A stretch of DNA of 64,000 nt, taken from Lepraria neglecta (lineage: Eukaryota; Ascomycota; Lecanoromycetes; Lecanorales; Stereocaulaceae). The position numbers and the translations under genes are program-made. Each line of letters opens with the position of its first letter. The first letter of the stretch is position 1. Shown here in pieces: positions 45,514-57,407 of this stretch. Where the stretch lies: positions 620,001 to 684,000 of the forward strand of contig CM065649.1 in NCBI GenBank assembly GCA_033220425.1, written 5' to 3'. A model generated the notes under the pieces. That model saw only the letters and a list, made by a program, of their open reading frames with translations, did no database searches and was not told the origin of the DNA.

Positions 45514-46586
45514 CGTGTCGGAGAGTTGTCTGTGATAATCAAACTTGTTTGAGAGACCAGTCGAGGAGACGAGGAGAAAGAGAGTTGACTAGAGTTCTCT
45601 GACGTATGGCTTACAGAAATACTGGTCAAATACATCTGTCACATCAAAATCAGCGACTGGTTTGCAAGCTGCCAGAAGGATATAGCTCACCTCGGACGCC
45701 GATTAGCTGACTGTGGAGAAGAAGGTGACGTGGTCCTTATGAAAGGAGAATGAATCGAGCCACAGTTTGGCTTGAGGAAGAACCAGCCTCAGCGAGTATT
45801 GGTTATGCGGTCAAGAGGGTGGCAGATGTGTTGAATTACCTCAACTGTGAGGGTTGAGTGAGTGTTTACGCTGTACACGCTAGCGTGTCCCAGACTATTT
45901 CCACTTGCCGAAGATGATGAACATAAATATTCACAACGCAACGTCAATTCAATGTCCAGCATTTTGGGAGATAGCCTTCCATGCACCGAGCTGCCGATAG
46001 GCAGCCTTGGGTGACTACAATTGTATCTATCACAAGTTGGCCATGGACCATTCTCAATCTGCATCCCGTTTAGGCCTTCCAGAGGGTACATTGCCTGATG
46101 TTTAGGGCGATCGAGCCACAATCACTAATTAGAACGGTCGCTGCTAGACTTTTAGACTATCGCTTTAACCAAGAGCTCTTGCTCTAAATTTGATTACTAT
46201 AGTGATATATAAGCGCTTGCTTAAATTAATCAGGGCTACTCTATGCTCCCAAGGAAAGCAAAGTAATCCAAGATCTAGTCGAGTATCATCGGAAGGCTAT
46301 AGGAACGATATTAATATCTTAAACCTCAGTCAAGGTAAGCTTGATGGGCCCGTAAGAATGTTAATCTTAATATTAAACCCTCTCAAGACTGATCACTTGT
46401 ATTATTAATCACCTAACTGTACGAAATCATTTATACTCAAATACTCAAACGCAAACTCTTCTTATCGCGTCTTGCTATCTGACTTTGGCTCGAGTAGAGA
46501 AGCCCTTGGAGAGCTTTCTGGCCAGCCCGTTCTCCCACGCAAAGCAATTTTGCCAAGCCTTGGACTTCGTCCACTGCGACGCAACA
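45514..46586. other. Gene-poor stretch with an AT-rich patch
   Basis: About 1.07 kb without a recognised gene. Bases 46130-46420 are visibly AT-rich with many TA and TTAA steps, unlike their surroundings, and could be an old mutated repeat. I found no matching copy in the window. Confidence 0.45.
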
Positions 46587-47140
46587 TCAACGGCACAGGT
46601 AGATTGCCAGCAAAGATACCAGCACAAAAGCCAGCAATGCGCTCCCTCTGAAGTTTTTTCCGAACGCTGACGAAGCTCGCGGTAAGGCGCTAGGGCCGTT
46701 TGGATCGTTTTTAGGTGTAGTATTAGGAGTGTTTGACCCAGAAGAGACGCTCATAGGCGTAACACTGGGGGTGACCCCCTGGGAAACGCCAGTTGCAGCG
46801 GTGGGGTTTGGCACATTATTGCAAGCTCGATGTGCTCCCACTGCCTCCAGCCTCTATAGCGTAGATTTGGCCAATGATGGTCGTGGCTTCTGGAAAAGAC
46901 TTTTAGCATTTGCAAGCTAGCGATAGAAAGGCCTTCTGGAGATTAGACGGAAGAAGACACGCACCTTCTATCTCAGCCGAGTAGCAATTATATATAGCAA
47001 ACTAGCAAATGCTTGACAAGAACGTCCTCTTGTAATCAGTATTTGTGCATCCGCAGGCCCAATCGTTGGAGTCTCCGCCGCAGTCGTTGGCAATGAGGGT
47101 TTGGAGACATGGGAGCTAGACAGTCAGCGCGTATCATAAG
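46587..47140 (-). pseudogene. Decayed CFEM-domain, membrane-anchored protein
   Basis: CFEM domains are eight-cysteine modules of fungal surface proteins (haem binding, adhesion, effectors). The minus strand reads LPCLQTLIANDCGGDSNDWACGC, then TNTDYKRTFLSSIC and FAIYNCYSAEIE. After an intron (donor GTGCGT) come ATTIIGQIYA and, in another frame, AVGAHRACNNV. A Ser/Thr/Pro-rich stalk and a C-terminal hydrophobic segment (GSALLAFVLVSLLAIYLC) follow. TAG codons interrupt it at 47116-47118 and 47002-47004, and there is a frame shift near 46850. No start or signal peptide is evident upstream. The last 84 residues can still be read as a single ORF from 46841, but this is a fragment. Confidence 0.75.
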
Positions 47141-48067
47141 ACATGATTTCGGGGTAAGTACAATGCAAGGAGGGATTTGAGCGACCAGTGGGCCAATGTT
47201 CTATGCAGAAACCAACGCAATAAGCGATAGGACTATATGCGGTATAATGAAATTCATGTTCATGAGCTAATCAAAGCAGTTTAGCGAACTATGGCAAAGC
47301 TTGACTAAGTATTACAGGAACTTTCGGTATCGGTGGAAGGCTTTGGGTGGCGCAAGAGAATATATAGTCGTTTCGCTAAAACTATACCAGAGCCTTGGCA
47401 GTACTCAAGATCGCTATGATACAGCAGTCTAGAACATGTGGAACGACGAGCTAAGAAGCCAAACAGACGCATGCTCGTGCATCGTGATAAAGCGGGTTCG
47501 TGCTGGAAGTCTCCGTTCACATTGGCTTGGCAAGCCCTAGAAATGCGAATCCTGCTGGCCGATTCCACGGAAGGAATATTCAAAGTGCCCAGTGCTCTTT
47601 CGGACACTGCTGAGCAACAACGGGCTCAAAAGCCACCTGGATAAGGCCGCAGCTGAATCGAGACATCGCCTTTTATTTCTTCTTCTGTCTGCTCAGCAGG
47701 TCGGTTCTTCTACTGGCTTCTTGGCACAGTTTACCGGGCTTCGATCGATCGTTGTCTTTCATAGAGCTCGTCTAGCATATCCGGGATGGGAATAGTAGAG
47801 CTTTGAGCAGGGGGGCGAACTGGGAACCCTCTGCGTCGACATCCTGTAGCTAATCTCTAATTTCTTTACTAACGCGAAAAGAGATCCCACGAACTGAGGA
47901 CCGTTCCAGACTCGAAGCTTTCAGTGAGAGCAGGCAGTCTTCGATCGATTTTCCAATCTGTCCTGAAGGTGAAGGTAGAAAGAAACCAGTGCGGAAAATC
48001 TCCGCCCAAATTCTCCATCTCACTCGCTAAAGTCAAGCTCTTCCATTTCCCTTGAACAACAATCACA
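47141..48067. other. Intergenic; no gene recognised
   Basis: About 0.9 kb between the CFEM relic and rpc11. Short frames without family resemblance. Confidence 0.5.
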
Positions 48068-48548
48068 ATGCTCCTCTGTACCTCCCTCAACCCTTCTCCC
48101 TTCTCCCGGTATCCCAACTAATGGCTCCCCAGTCTGTCCATGCTGCTCCAACTCCCTCACCATCTCCCGTAGCAGCGCCAACACAGCAGACGCCTTGGGT
48201 CCATACCCCGCCGGCCAAAACCGCCTCGAATGCCGTACCTGCCCCTACCAATTCCTGATCGACAAGAAATACTATGAGCGGAAGGAGATGAAGAGGAAGG
48301 AGGTGGAGGATGTGTTGGGTGGGAAAGAGGCGTGGGGTAATGTTGATAAGACTGACGCACAATGTACCCGAGAAGGCTGCGATGGAGGCCAAGCCTTCTT
48401 CTACCAGGTGCAGATACGGAGTGCCGATGAGCCTATGACTACGTTCTACAAGGTAAGCTACGCCGCTTCGTCCCTCTTAGCATCAGAAGCAGCAGCACTG
48501 ATACTCTGTCAGTGTACCACTTGTGCGCAAAAATGGAGGGCGAATTGA
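48068..48548 (+). CDS. rpc11: RNA polymerase III subunit Rpc11 (C11/RPC10)
   Basis: Rpc11 gives Pol III its RNA-cleavage activity and helps termination and reinitiation. Exons 48068-48077 (10 nt), 48133-48452 and 48513-48548 give 121 aa. The first intron (55 bp) restores MLLFCPCCSNSLTISRSS, the N-terminal zinc ribbon (further cysteines in ECRTCPYQF). The C-terminal TFIIS-like ribbon reads CTREGCDGGQAFFYQ, then QIRSADEPMTTFYKC and TTCAQKW. The normal acidic DE pair in SADEPMT is kept and reaches into the active site. The second intron is exactly 60 nt, lacks stops and sits between FYK and CTTC inside this ribbon. The length is normal for the family. Confidence 0.92.
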
Positions 48549-49016
48549 AGTAGTTGACAAAGTCTTGCGTGGATGCGAAAGCAAAGGAAGAACAGCCAGG
48601 ACATGCGGAGCGTATCTGCCCGCGCGGTATGGTGGAAATTCTATTCTGAGTCCATTGACGGCGCCGACAGGGGCGGATTGCACTGTGAATCTCCTGCAAG
48701 GATTCGAAGCTTTCAAATCGCTGATCACTGGTCAGGCCCATGTAAAAATAGTCACGGTATAATGCGGTCCTCGGAGCGTATGAAAGTCTCGAAAGGGCAT
48801 CTTGAAAAGGCACCGCACTCTCTCAGAAATACACTGATGAGAGCGACATCTACCCAATGCCACTCTAGCTTTATACGGTACAGAACCTCTAGCCGCCTCT
48901 CGCAATGCATTCAGACCAACCCTCCCGCAAGCGCCAGGCTATGCATCATAATCAATGTGCAGACAAATTCTACAAGCAACAAAGTTAGTCCGCTTGCAGA
49001 AACTTTCAGTCAAGGC
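48549..49016. other. Convergent intergenic region (rpc11 / ankyrin gene)
   Basis: About 0.47 kb. Nothing recognised. Confidence 0.5.
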
Positions 49017-49778
49017 TCATTCGCTATCGCTCGCACTCCCCGTCGGGCCCTCGTCCTCGTCATCCACCACATCATCCCCAGCCATCATAGCGAATTCCGC
49101 TTTCTGGAGCGTTTCTCGAAGCTCCGTATTGCGTGGGTCGACGAGTTCGAAGGCTTTTAGCTTTGCTTTGTTTCGTATCCTACATAGATCCTCTTTGATC
49201 AGCCCATGCCACAATGATATCATGGTAGCGGGAAAGTGTAGTACCTTGGATCGGCCCCCGCATCCAGCAGCAACTCCGCTATACTAGCCCCAGCTTCCCA
49301 TTCCTCTTTCGATAGCCCATTGATGAATCTCACGGCCTTGTGCAACGGCGTATCCTTCTCCAGCCTGTCTATTGGGTCGACCTCCAAGCCTTCTTGGTCT
49401 AGGAGGGTATCTAGTACCTCATCTGCATATCCTCACGCCAGTCAGTTACCATGGAATGTCTCTTTGTCCCAATCCCGCATCCGCATATCAGGAACTGTAG
49501 AGGTTGGACGTACAACTCCCATAGCTCGCAGCAATATGCAAACAGTAATTCCCCACGCCATCCGTGGCTGTATTCAGCAAATGCGCGGTTTTTTCAGGCG
49601 AGGAGAGGGAGGATAAGAGTTCGGTGAGGAGAGAGGTATTGTTGCGGCGGGAGGCTTCGAGGAGGAGTTCGCGGGGGGATGCGCCCTTCCAAATAGTCAG
49701 CACCGGGCAGATCAAGTGGGGAAAGGAACGGGCGCCGTTGGAAGTAGATAAAGGGGAGAACAATACCTCGTCACTCAT
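49017..49778 (-). CDS. Small ankyrin-repeat protein
   Basis: Four exons (49778-49767, 49685-49517, 49422-49245, 49179-49017) give 173 aa. The ankyrin helices are GASPRELLLEASRRNNTSLL, GNYCLHIAASYGN, EVLDTLLDQEGLEVDPIDRL, then the canonical DTPLHKAVRF and IAELLLDAGADP. The C-terminus is acidic (DDVVDDEDEGPTGSASDSE). The organisation resembles the small yeast protein of the YCR051W type, whose function is not established. The first intron (81 nt) is in frame without stops, so a longer N-terminus is possible. The first coding exon is only four codons. Likely a cytosolic or nuclear scaffold; no partner can be named. Confidence 0.75.
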
Positions 49779-50362
49779 ACTGTATACTGAGCGCAGAAGT
49801 TCGTGAAAATCGAGAAAGGATGCGCAGTAGAGATCAGGCAGCCCTGGTTTGACAAAGGAACAATGAATGTCTCAGCCTAGATAGCAGGGGGAGGCCAGTG
49901 CTGAGGAAATGGATATGGCAGTCCTTTTCAATCCTTGAAACGGAACCAATGTAATGCAAGAAAGGCTGGTGCAGGACGTGTTTAGGAAGCTGCAGGTAAG
50001 CTGGCCTTGGTGAGACCAAATTATTCGCGTCCGTTTCAGCCCTATCAAACGTCACCTTGCAGTTGATATACCTGAGACAGGCTGAAACGGGCGTGGGATG
50101 TCAGGGACGAAAGCTGGGAGGCCAATGATTTCATTCTTATTGTCTGGAGATTTCTTAGCCGGTATGATACGCTTTGCTAGATGATGCTATTCTATTCTGT
50201 TCTGCTCGCCGTGGAATTTGGCGACTCACTCCTAGAATATGCCAGCTTGCGAGTCGAATACCAAGAAGCCTTGTTTTCCCTTGACACCAAATTGTGCCTG
50301 AAGATAGAGATCTTTGTCAAGATCAATCCGTGTTTCATTGCAACGATGTTTTCCTCCGTCCC
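49779..50362. other. Intergenic; no gene recognised
   Basis: About 0.58 kb between the ankyrin gene start and the 3' end of spp1, both minus strand. Nothing seen. Confidence 0.5.
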
Positions 50363-52731
50363 TCATCCCTCTCCACCCTCCATAACTTCCAAGCTCCTGA
50401 TCGTTGCCCGATTCCTCAACCCCTTCTCCTCAGCTTCCAACCTCTTCATCTCCTGCCTAGCCTGATCCTTTTCAAAGAGATTGTCCTGCTGCTGCAACTT
50501 CAACCATTGCCTATGCCTCTCGCAGCGCTTCTTCTTACAAACGCCTTTGCCGATCTCTTCCTCGTCCTCGTTCGCATTGTCACCCCCTTTGCTCTCGCTG
50601 TTTCCTGCTATTGCTTGCCCGTTGAATATGTCCACATCATCATCCTTGTTGGTCGTGGCGGCAGGAGGTCCCAGTACGCCACCCTTTTCCAGTGCTCTTT
50701 GTCCTTCCCCTGAAGCGCGCCATTCATTGAACTCTTGGTCGGACCAAGTGAGGCGTGAGTCGTACCCGCAGATGTCTTTGACAGACTTATCCTTCTCTTT
50801 CAACTCAGCCAGTACTGCTTTCCCTCGGGCAGTGACCAGGAGTAAGAGCTTGTCTCGGTCATCTAGCATCTTCTTCCTCGCCCTGCACTTCTCCCTCTTG
50901 TCCGAGATCTCTTCGAGTTGTGCTTTCTCCTCCGTCGTGTAGACTATCTTGTCTTTCTTCGCGTCCTCGCCTTCTGGGCTAGCTGTCGCAGGCGGGCTTA
51001 GAACACCTTCTCCTAGCCTGTGGAAAGCATTGACATCTGTCGACCCATCAACCGCAGCTTTCAATTCCGGAACCCTCATTATTCCGCCGCGAAGGTACAC
51101 ACGGTCATCATCTGAATCTCCGGCATTGCCGAAGTTGTCAGTGAAATTGTCCTGTCTCTTTTTCTTGTGACTACGCGGTGCATTCGTTTTCTTCTGCTCC
51201 GGCTCTCCACCCACTAGGCGTGTTCTCATGAACTCTGCTCCATGCTCGTCGGAGCAATATTTGGATTTGGTCTCGCCCTCTAGCCGAGCGGGTTCTTGAC
51301 AGCCCTCGAGTCGGCACATTCGCTTCCACAGAGTTTCGTTACCCTTCTCCGCGCAGATTGGGCCTAACATGTCACATTATGGTCAGCATTTCATTTAACC
51401 TGACTGGATCCATGTGCTGGGAACTTACAATACCACTTTTGTATCAACTTGGACTTTGCGGCGTCCATTCCCACGCACCTGACATGATACCAGTCCTCAC
51501 ATGGACCATCGCAGCCAATCATGAGAGTATGGTCGTCCGGTTTGCGACATATGCAGTAGATTTCATTGTCATCCTCATCACTCTCACCCTCTGGCCCATT
51601 TGCGACCGATGAGCTTCGCGCAGGGGTGACTGAGCCTTGCTTGCGTTGCTTCGGGGCTGGTGTCATGCTTGCACGACTCGTCGCTGGAGTGCCAGTGCGC
51701 TGACCCGGAGGCGTGCCATCGACGCTCTCATTGTCGAGCTTGCGTTTCTTTGGTGCTGGTTTCACCGTGCTGGCCGTGCCTTTCTTAGAACCAGGGGCGG
51801 GTCGCTTTCTGCTTGGAGCCGGCTTTGGTTTCGATGGTGTGCCTGTCGAGTTCTCAGTTGGCCCCGGCGATTGTGTGGCATCATTCTTGATGTCTGCCAG
51901 AGCTTTTGGAGTGCCCATAGCTGTTGTAGGTTGTGTAGAGGCAACTCCAGATCCTTCTTTCGCTGAAGGTTCAATTTGAGACGTGTCCAAAGGGTTCTCT
52001 GTCAACTCTGCTTTAATCTCAACCTGCTCACTCTGGGCGTTTGGCAGGTTTGTAGCTGATAGGAGTTGTGAGATTCCTGGTGAGGGTTGCCGGATTTGTG
52101 AGGTGAACGGCGCGTCAGTGTTTTGGTTTAGTTCTCGTAATGGGCTCACTTGCTGAAGTTGTGTTGAGGAAGGCTCCCATTGCATTTCGTCGTGGACATG
52201 TCTTGAGGCCTCACTGAGTTGCTGAAACGCGTCTGTAGTGTAAGGTTGCTGGTCAGGTGATCGCTGTAATGGAGGTAGTCTTGCTGAATGATCAACACTC
52301 TCCACCCGCCTCTCACCACCACTTAAGTGATGATACTGCTCTAGACCCGAAGAGTGTTGGTGTCCACTGTTATTCGAGAACCCATCGCTCAGCGGTGGCA
52401 GCGTGTGGCTCGATCCGGGTCTTGACCCATATTGCGCGTGACTGGTTTGTTGATAAGAAGCTGAAAAGGGTTGTGCAAAGGCGTTCGAATTTTGTGGAGG
52501 TGATAGAATGGGCGCAGTGTTGCTTGCTGCGTTGGCAAGAGCTTCGAGGCCCGGGGACGTTAAGGATGGGCATCGCGAATGCGTTGGACTTCCATGCGAG
52601 AAAGACGAAGTACGGCGATCGCGTCCATCTAGGATCAGAGGCTGGACTTGGGGAGCTTGAGGGGCTTGTGTAGCTGCTGGGGAGGTCTGGGAAGTTGGGG
52701 CGGGGTTGAGGAGTTCAGAGAGCTTCGACAT
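50363..52731 (-). CDS. spp1: Set1/COMPASS PHD-finger subunit Spp1 (Cps40/CFP1-like)
   Basis: Spp1 reads H3K4 methylation for the Set1 histone methyltransferase complex and, in yeast, tethers break sites in meiosis. Exons 52731-51429 and 51363-50363 give 767 aa. A long Ser/Pro/Gln-rich disordered N-terminus is followed by the PHD finger: YCICRKPDDHTLMIGCDGPC, EDWYHVRCVGMD and WYCPICAEKGN, with full Cys4-His-Cys3. The intron lies inside the WYC codon. The second zinc-binding segment MCRLEGCQEPARLEG and KYCSDEHGAEFMRTRL follows, as in Spp1/CFP1. The C-terminal half is helical and charged. It is longer than yeast Spp1, as is usual in filamentous fungi. Confidence 0.88.
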
Positions 52732-53472
52732 AACGGCGGGGCGTGATGGTGAGTGGCAAAGGGCAGCTTAATCAGGAATAAGGAAGCATAGAGGTACGCG
52801 ATTGGCTTGATATGCCGCTCATCACGGTGAGTGCAACGTTGCGGTGATGATGGGGTGGTGCTGGCGATATCCTCTGGGTTTGGTTCGCGAATTTACTTTA
52901 AAGACGGCGATCAAAAATAATCTACAGCAGGGATCCTCCCAAAGGCCAGGAACAGCATCCAATCATTTTGCTCCAACGCTTCTAGAAAAGGATACGTTAG
53001 AAAAGGCACAGATCACCATTTATCCACAGATCAGTCTGGGCGAAGGGACACAGTCGCCTTCGGGGCGGTCTTGAGCGGACAAGTCGCGGGTCAGAGTCGG
53101 TACAAGGCCATCTTAGATACATCCATTACTATTCCGCTCGTTCTCCGAGGTTCATCGTACCATCATATTGAAGTAGTTGGTCTAGATCTGCTATTGATTG
53201 TATGATTTTACGCTTCGCTTCAGGGATCGACGTCCTGTGAGCAGGTGCCAAGCACGTAACAAAGAAGTGCTCAGAGAAGGGGATTGGAGCTCCTCCCGAA
53301 CAAGAAACGCTGTTCCCTTTTCCCCAAGCTGAAATTGCAAAGACCTTTCGAATAAAATGTTGTACGAGAGTAACGATATTCTCTATTACCCATCCTTGCC
53401 TGTGCGTTCGCAACCCAGGAATATCCATTTATTTCCAAATGCCGAGTATCTTTCTTAAAGCATAGTGCCAAA
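52732..53472. other. Intergenic; no gene recognised
   Basis: About 0.74 kb between spp1 and the glycosyltransferase gene. Nothing seen apart from expected promoter and 3' UTR sequence. Confidence 0.5.
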
Positions 53473-55015
53473 TCAAAGCATCTTATCGTGCGTGTTCGGG
53501 TGTGGGTCATTCGTGAACTCGGTGATGATCGGGCCCTTTAGATTCGGAGTCTCATCGGGCCACTGACTGGTTACCTTGTCCATCTGCCCGTCGATCAGGA
53601 CATCGGCGTTCATTCTTGTGCTGTGCACAATGTTGTACGAGAAGCCCTTCTGTCGGATCTGGTCACCTCCATTGCCTATGTCTGTATCTTTATTGCCAGC
53701 GCCAGCGGGCTTGTGATCGGCGATGATCTGAGGGAAGACGCCAATGCATTTGAATCCTCGCTCCTTCTTCGTGCACATATCATGAAGACCAAAGTCGATG
53801 GGTCCGGAGTAGATGTCCATAGAGAGCCACTTGAGCATCTTTCGCGCGCCATGTAGTGAGAGGGCGTAGGAATAGGTACATGTAGAGCCCTTGCTGAAGT
53901 AGATGAGGCGGGTAGAGTTATCGTAGGGAGACATGTCTGGTACCCCACCATAGTTCGTTCGGTGTCGAGGAGGAGTAACGGTGGGGTCGTTCTTCATAAC
54001 GAAGCGTCGGTTGTCGCCATCGTCGGGTTGCGACGCGCAATGACCCAGCCAGATCAAGTCCCAGCCGTCGCCATATGGTGAATTGGGTATAGTGTCATTG
54101 GGGGTATTCAAGAGGGTCTGGCTGCCGAGAGCTATGTATTCTAACTGAGATCGGAAGCTGACGTCCCAATCAGCGTCGTCTTCCATGACGATGGCAGTTG
54201 CTAGCTGTCGTCTCGCAACCCTAAGAACAAACGGGCAATGTCAGCGTGGAAGGCAACACGTCGCAAAGGAACAACGCACTCTCCTGCGAACTCCATGTGT
54301 CCGCGCCAGCAGCCAATGATGCCTGCTTGACCAGGAGATTCTTTCCAGACCTGGTACAACCTGTCAGCTTTGACCGAAAATGTATTCAACGGATGAAGAT
54401 TGCGCTTACACCTGACAGTGCTTTCTTAGGTACGTCTTTGCCGTTGGTACCTTCGATGATATCGAAGTCGAAGCCGGTCAAGGAAGAGGTCAATTTCATT
54501 GCGTCGAGCTTGTCGCTTCGTGCAGGAACGTTGAGTACGAAGACTTTGCCGAACTGTTTTCAAGCAGCTTTGTCAGCAACTGTCTCGAGGCTCGAACTGG
54601 TGTGAAGTCGACATACCCCCAAAGAGCTGTTATGGATGTCTTGCAGACTCTCCGAAGCGAGAGATCTTTCGCCATTGCCGAGCACGGGACCCTTCATGGA
54701 AGGTGGTGGCGTCGATGGTTTTGTCTGAGTCTTCTCAGACTTTGGTGGGTCTGGCTTTGAAACATCCTCTTTTAGATCGGTCTTGGTGTCTGACATTGCT
54801 ACTGGGGCTGTAGCGTCTGTAGTGCGATGAAGTCCATTGCTAACAACGTCTTTGATGGTATCTTGACGTCGGAATCCCACCAGAGTGAGGATAAGGAAGA
54901 AGGCGATCAAGCATATGAGGACAATCCGCCGCCTGGCTTCTCCCAAGCCCCGGCCCAACATGCTGGAGTATATGGTTGGTGAGCGAGGAGACTCAATGTC
55001 GTCGAAAGCGCCCAT
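53473..55015 (-). CDS. Family 25 glycosyltransferase, type II membrane protein
   Basis: GT25 enzymes transfer sugars from nucleotide donors, usually in the Golgi in fungi. Four exons (55015-54617, 54553-54410, 54350-54280, 54220-53473) give 453 aa. A short cytosolic N-terminus is followed by one membrane anchor (IVLICLIAFFLILTLVGF, about residues 31-48) and a Ser/Pro-rich stem. The catalytic domain starts FGKVFVLNVPARSDKLDAM and continues GTAGIIGCWRGHM-like as GQAGIIGCWRGHM. MEDDADWDVSF contains the acidic metal/donor motif. GWDLIWLGHC and TCTYSYALSLHGARKML complete the fold. All introns restore phase. The acceptor substrate is unknown. Confidence 0.85.
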
Positions 55016-56589
55016 GACGGCTGCCTGGTTTTTCCGGGACAGGTGTTTCGATGTCGAAAGGAGGAGGAAGTTGCGATATTGAAAGATTTAGGAGAAGAAT
55101 CGGCGATACGCGGTAGGGACTGTTCGGTTGGTCCCTCTTAGGGAGATAAAGCGCAAGGGTGCTATAGGCTTAATGATACGAGTCGCATGCTAGGTATCGA
55201 CGATCAATGCAAGACCTGCATACAAGCTGACGAATTTGGAAATAAAGGAAAAATGGGGGAACCCTCGGTGACAATAAGATATACAATGAGTAAGGAGTAG
55301 TCTGGCCTCAATTCTAAAGAAAGACCTTGTCCTCCGCAGACCTCCTTTAAAGACAACGACAAAGGCTTTTGGTGAAGCCCCACAGGCCTTACGATACTTG
55401 ATTCGGTTAGACAATCTAGTTTAGCTCGGCCAAGCAGCTTACAAGTCTTGGCCTCGCACTAAAATCTTGGTCGTGGCGGGCTACTCAGGGGTTAGGAGAG
55501 TTGTTTGATGCACGATTTATGCCCGAGTGGTGTGGTTATGAACAAACCAGTAGATCTATGTATCTCGATAGCCGTTGATGTCGCTGGTGACGAGTTAACA
55601 GACAGATGAGTAGTGGCGTCTTGACGTGGTATAAAAGTCCGAGGTCAGCCAGTTGCCGCTGTAAGGTAATCAGTCACGAGTCCCCGCAGTAGCCAACGCA
55701 CCCTCCCAGTCGGAGTCGCCCCTACTGTCCGCTGAGCCATCAGCTCCTACTTCCTCTGCTGTTCTCGGTTTCCTCGCCGACGATGAGATGGTAGTGTTGT
55801 CGCTTCCTAATATACAACTCGACCGCCCGGAAAAACACTCAATACACAGTGTCCCAGATGCACGCGATACGCAGTGAAACAAGTATTGACCGGAACATAT
55901 GCCAGCAGTATCTTGCAGCGTTCAGAGTGAGCAGTACAGGACAAAAGATAAAGGTGCTAACTATATATGCAATTGATTGCCGAGGCTGCGTATGCGGCGG
56001 CGTAGCAATCGTGAAACGCACTCCAAGTTAGTTGTGGCAATTGAGATATGAGGTTATTTAACCCGAGCACACTCAATGTCAATGCCCTTTGCAGCAATTA
56101 CCGTACTCAACCACAACGGTGAATTTTGAGATGACACGAGATTTATGCTAAAGATATGGAGGCGTAAGACTTGCTGACATGGAGTCAGCAAGCACTTGGC
56201 GCTGACTAAGTATGTTAGTTCCAAGTTGCAGGCAAAGAGGAGTATTAGAGCATTCTGTCAGTGTATCAGGGGAGTTGATTACTAAATGTGAGGGACAATT
56301 GGACCTCTGGAGCATTCGCCATGCCTTGGATGTTAGAGCAAATCATGGGATGTTATATGCTCTTCAGTCCGTGAAGCTTAGTATTCTTAAGAAATGCAAA
56401 CACATGCCCAAAACTGTCCTTTGGATGTCATCGTCCGCGGAGATTTTTGTTCCGATATGTCAGAGCGAGCAACATATCAATTTCTGGTCTGATACGCAGT
56501 GACGATTATAAACAAATTTCTAGTCTCTTCGATACTTCGCTCTCACATGCTGACTTGCCACCATTCATCTTCATTGCCAGAAGATTCTC
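55016..56589. other. Long intergenic region; no gene recognised
   Basis: About 1.6 kb upstream of the glycosyltransferase gene. Only short unconvincing frames on both strands. No repeat identified. Confidence 0.5.
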
Positions 56590-57407
56590 TTAAGTTAATG
56601 GCTTCAAAATTTCCTGGCAAGACGGTAACGTCCTTTCCTCCTCTGCTCCATTGAGCTTCGCGTCCGTGGGTAGACATTCTTTCCACTCAGATAGAAGTTT
56701 GATAGTCTGAGAGCAGAAGTCTTCAATCCCGTAACCATTCAGATACTTGGCTTGGTCCGCCAACGTCTCAAGCACTTCCACGAAGTTCCAGAACGGATCG
56801 ATTTTCCTGCGCTCTGGTGCGAGTTCAACGAGCAAATCGTCGATCTCAATATCAGATGGCCTTTCGCCGTACCCACATCCTTTGCAATCCATTTCTCCGT
56901 AAGAGTATCCGGCCAAGTCCAGGACCAGATCAAAAGCGACCTCAGTACTGTTTGGAAGCCTAATAATTTGCTCTACCTCGTCAAGAAATGGCATCATGGC
57001 TTTACTCATGTCATCGGAGGTGACACCAGTCTTTCGAGCGTTCCAGGTCTTCTCCTCAAGCTTTCCGCTTACTTTGGCAGCCGCCTTTCCAATCTGGGTT
57101 GCAAGGACTTTCGCGGCATCAGGCTGGCGGTTCAAATGCCTTCGAATAGATTCTGGAGCTTCTGCTCCAGGATTAGCCCCAGGGAAAAGTGATGTAACGG
57201 TGTCAAGCAGGCGGATTTACTTCTTGCAACTCCAACGGCATTTATGAAACCTTGCAACTCCCCGAGTTGATGCTCGAGCTCACTGATACGTGCATTCGCG
57301 AGTGCTAGTGCGTCTGTAGCTGCTGATGTAGTTTCGATCCTGGCGGCTTTGTTGAGTTTGTTTTCGAGGTCATCCAGACTGGAACTAGAACGCTTGCGCA
57401 CCGTCAT
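56590..57407 (-). CDS. Helical protein of unknown function
   Basis: Exons 57407-57221 and 57161-56590 give 252 aa. The N-terminus is basic and Ser-rich (MTVRKRSSSSLDDLENKLNK). A coiled coil follows (about residues 25-60, ALANARISELEHQLGELQGF). The C-terminal 180 residues are helical and mixed-charge with CKGCGYGERPS near the middle. I do not recognise a domain. The intron has a GTAAAT donor and two usable acceptors three bases apart, giving isoforms differing by one residue. Probably nuclear from its basic start, but this is a guess. Confidence 0.55.
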
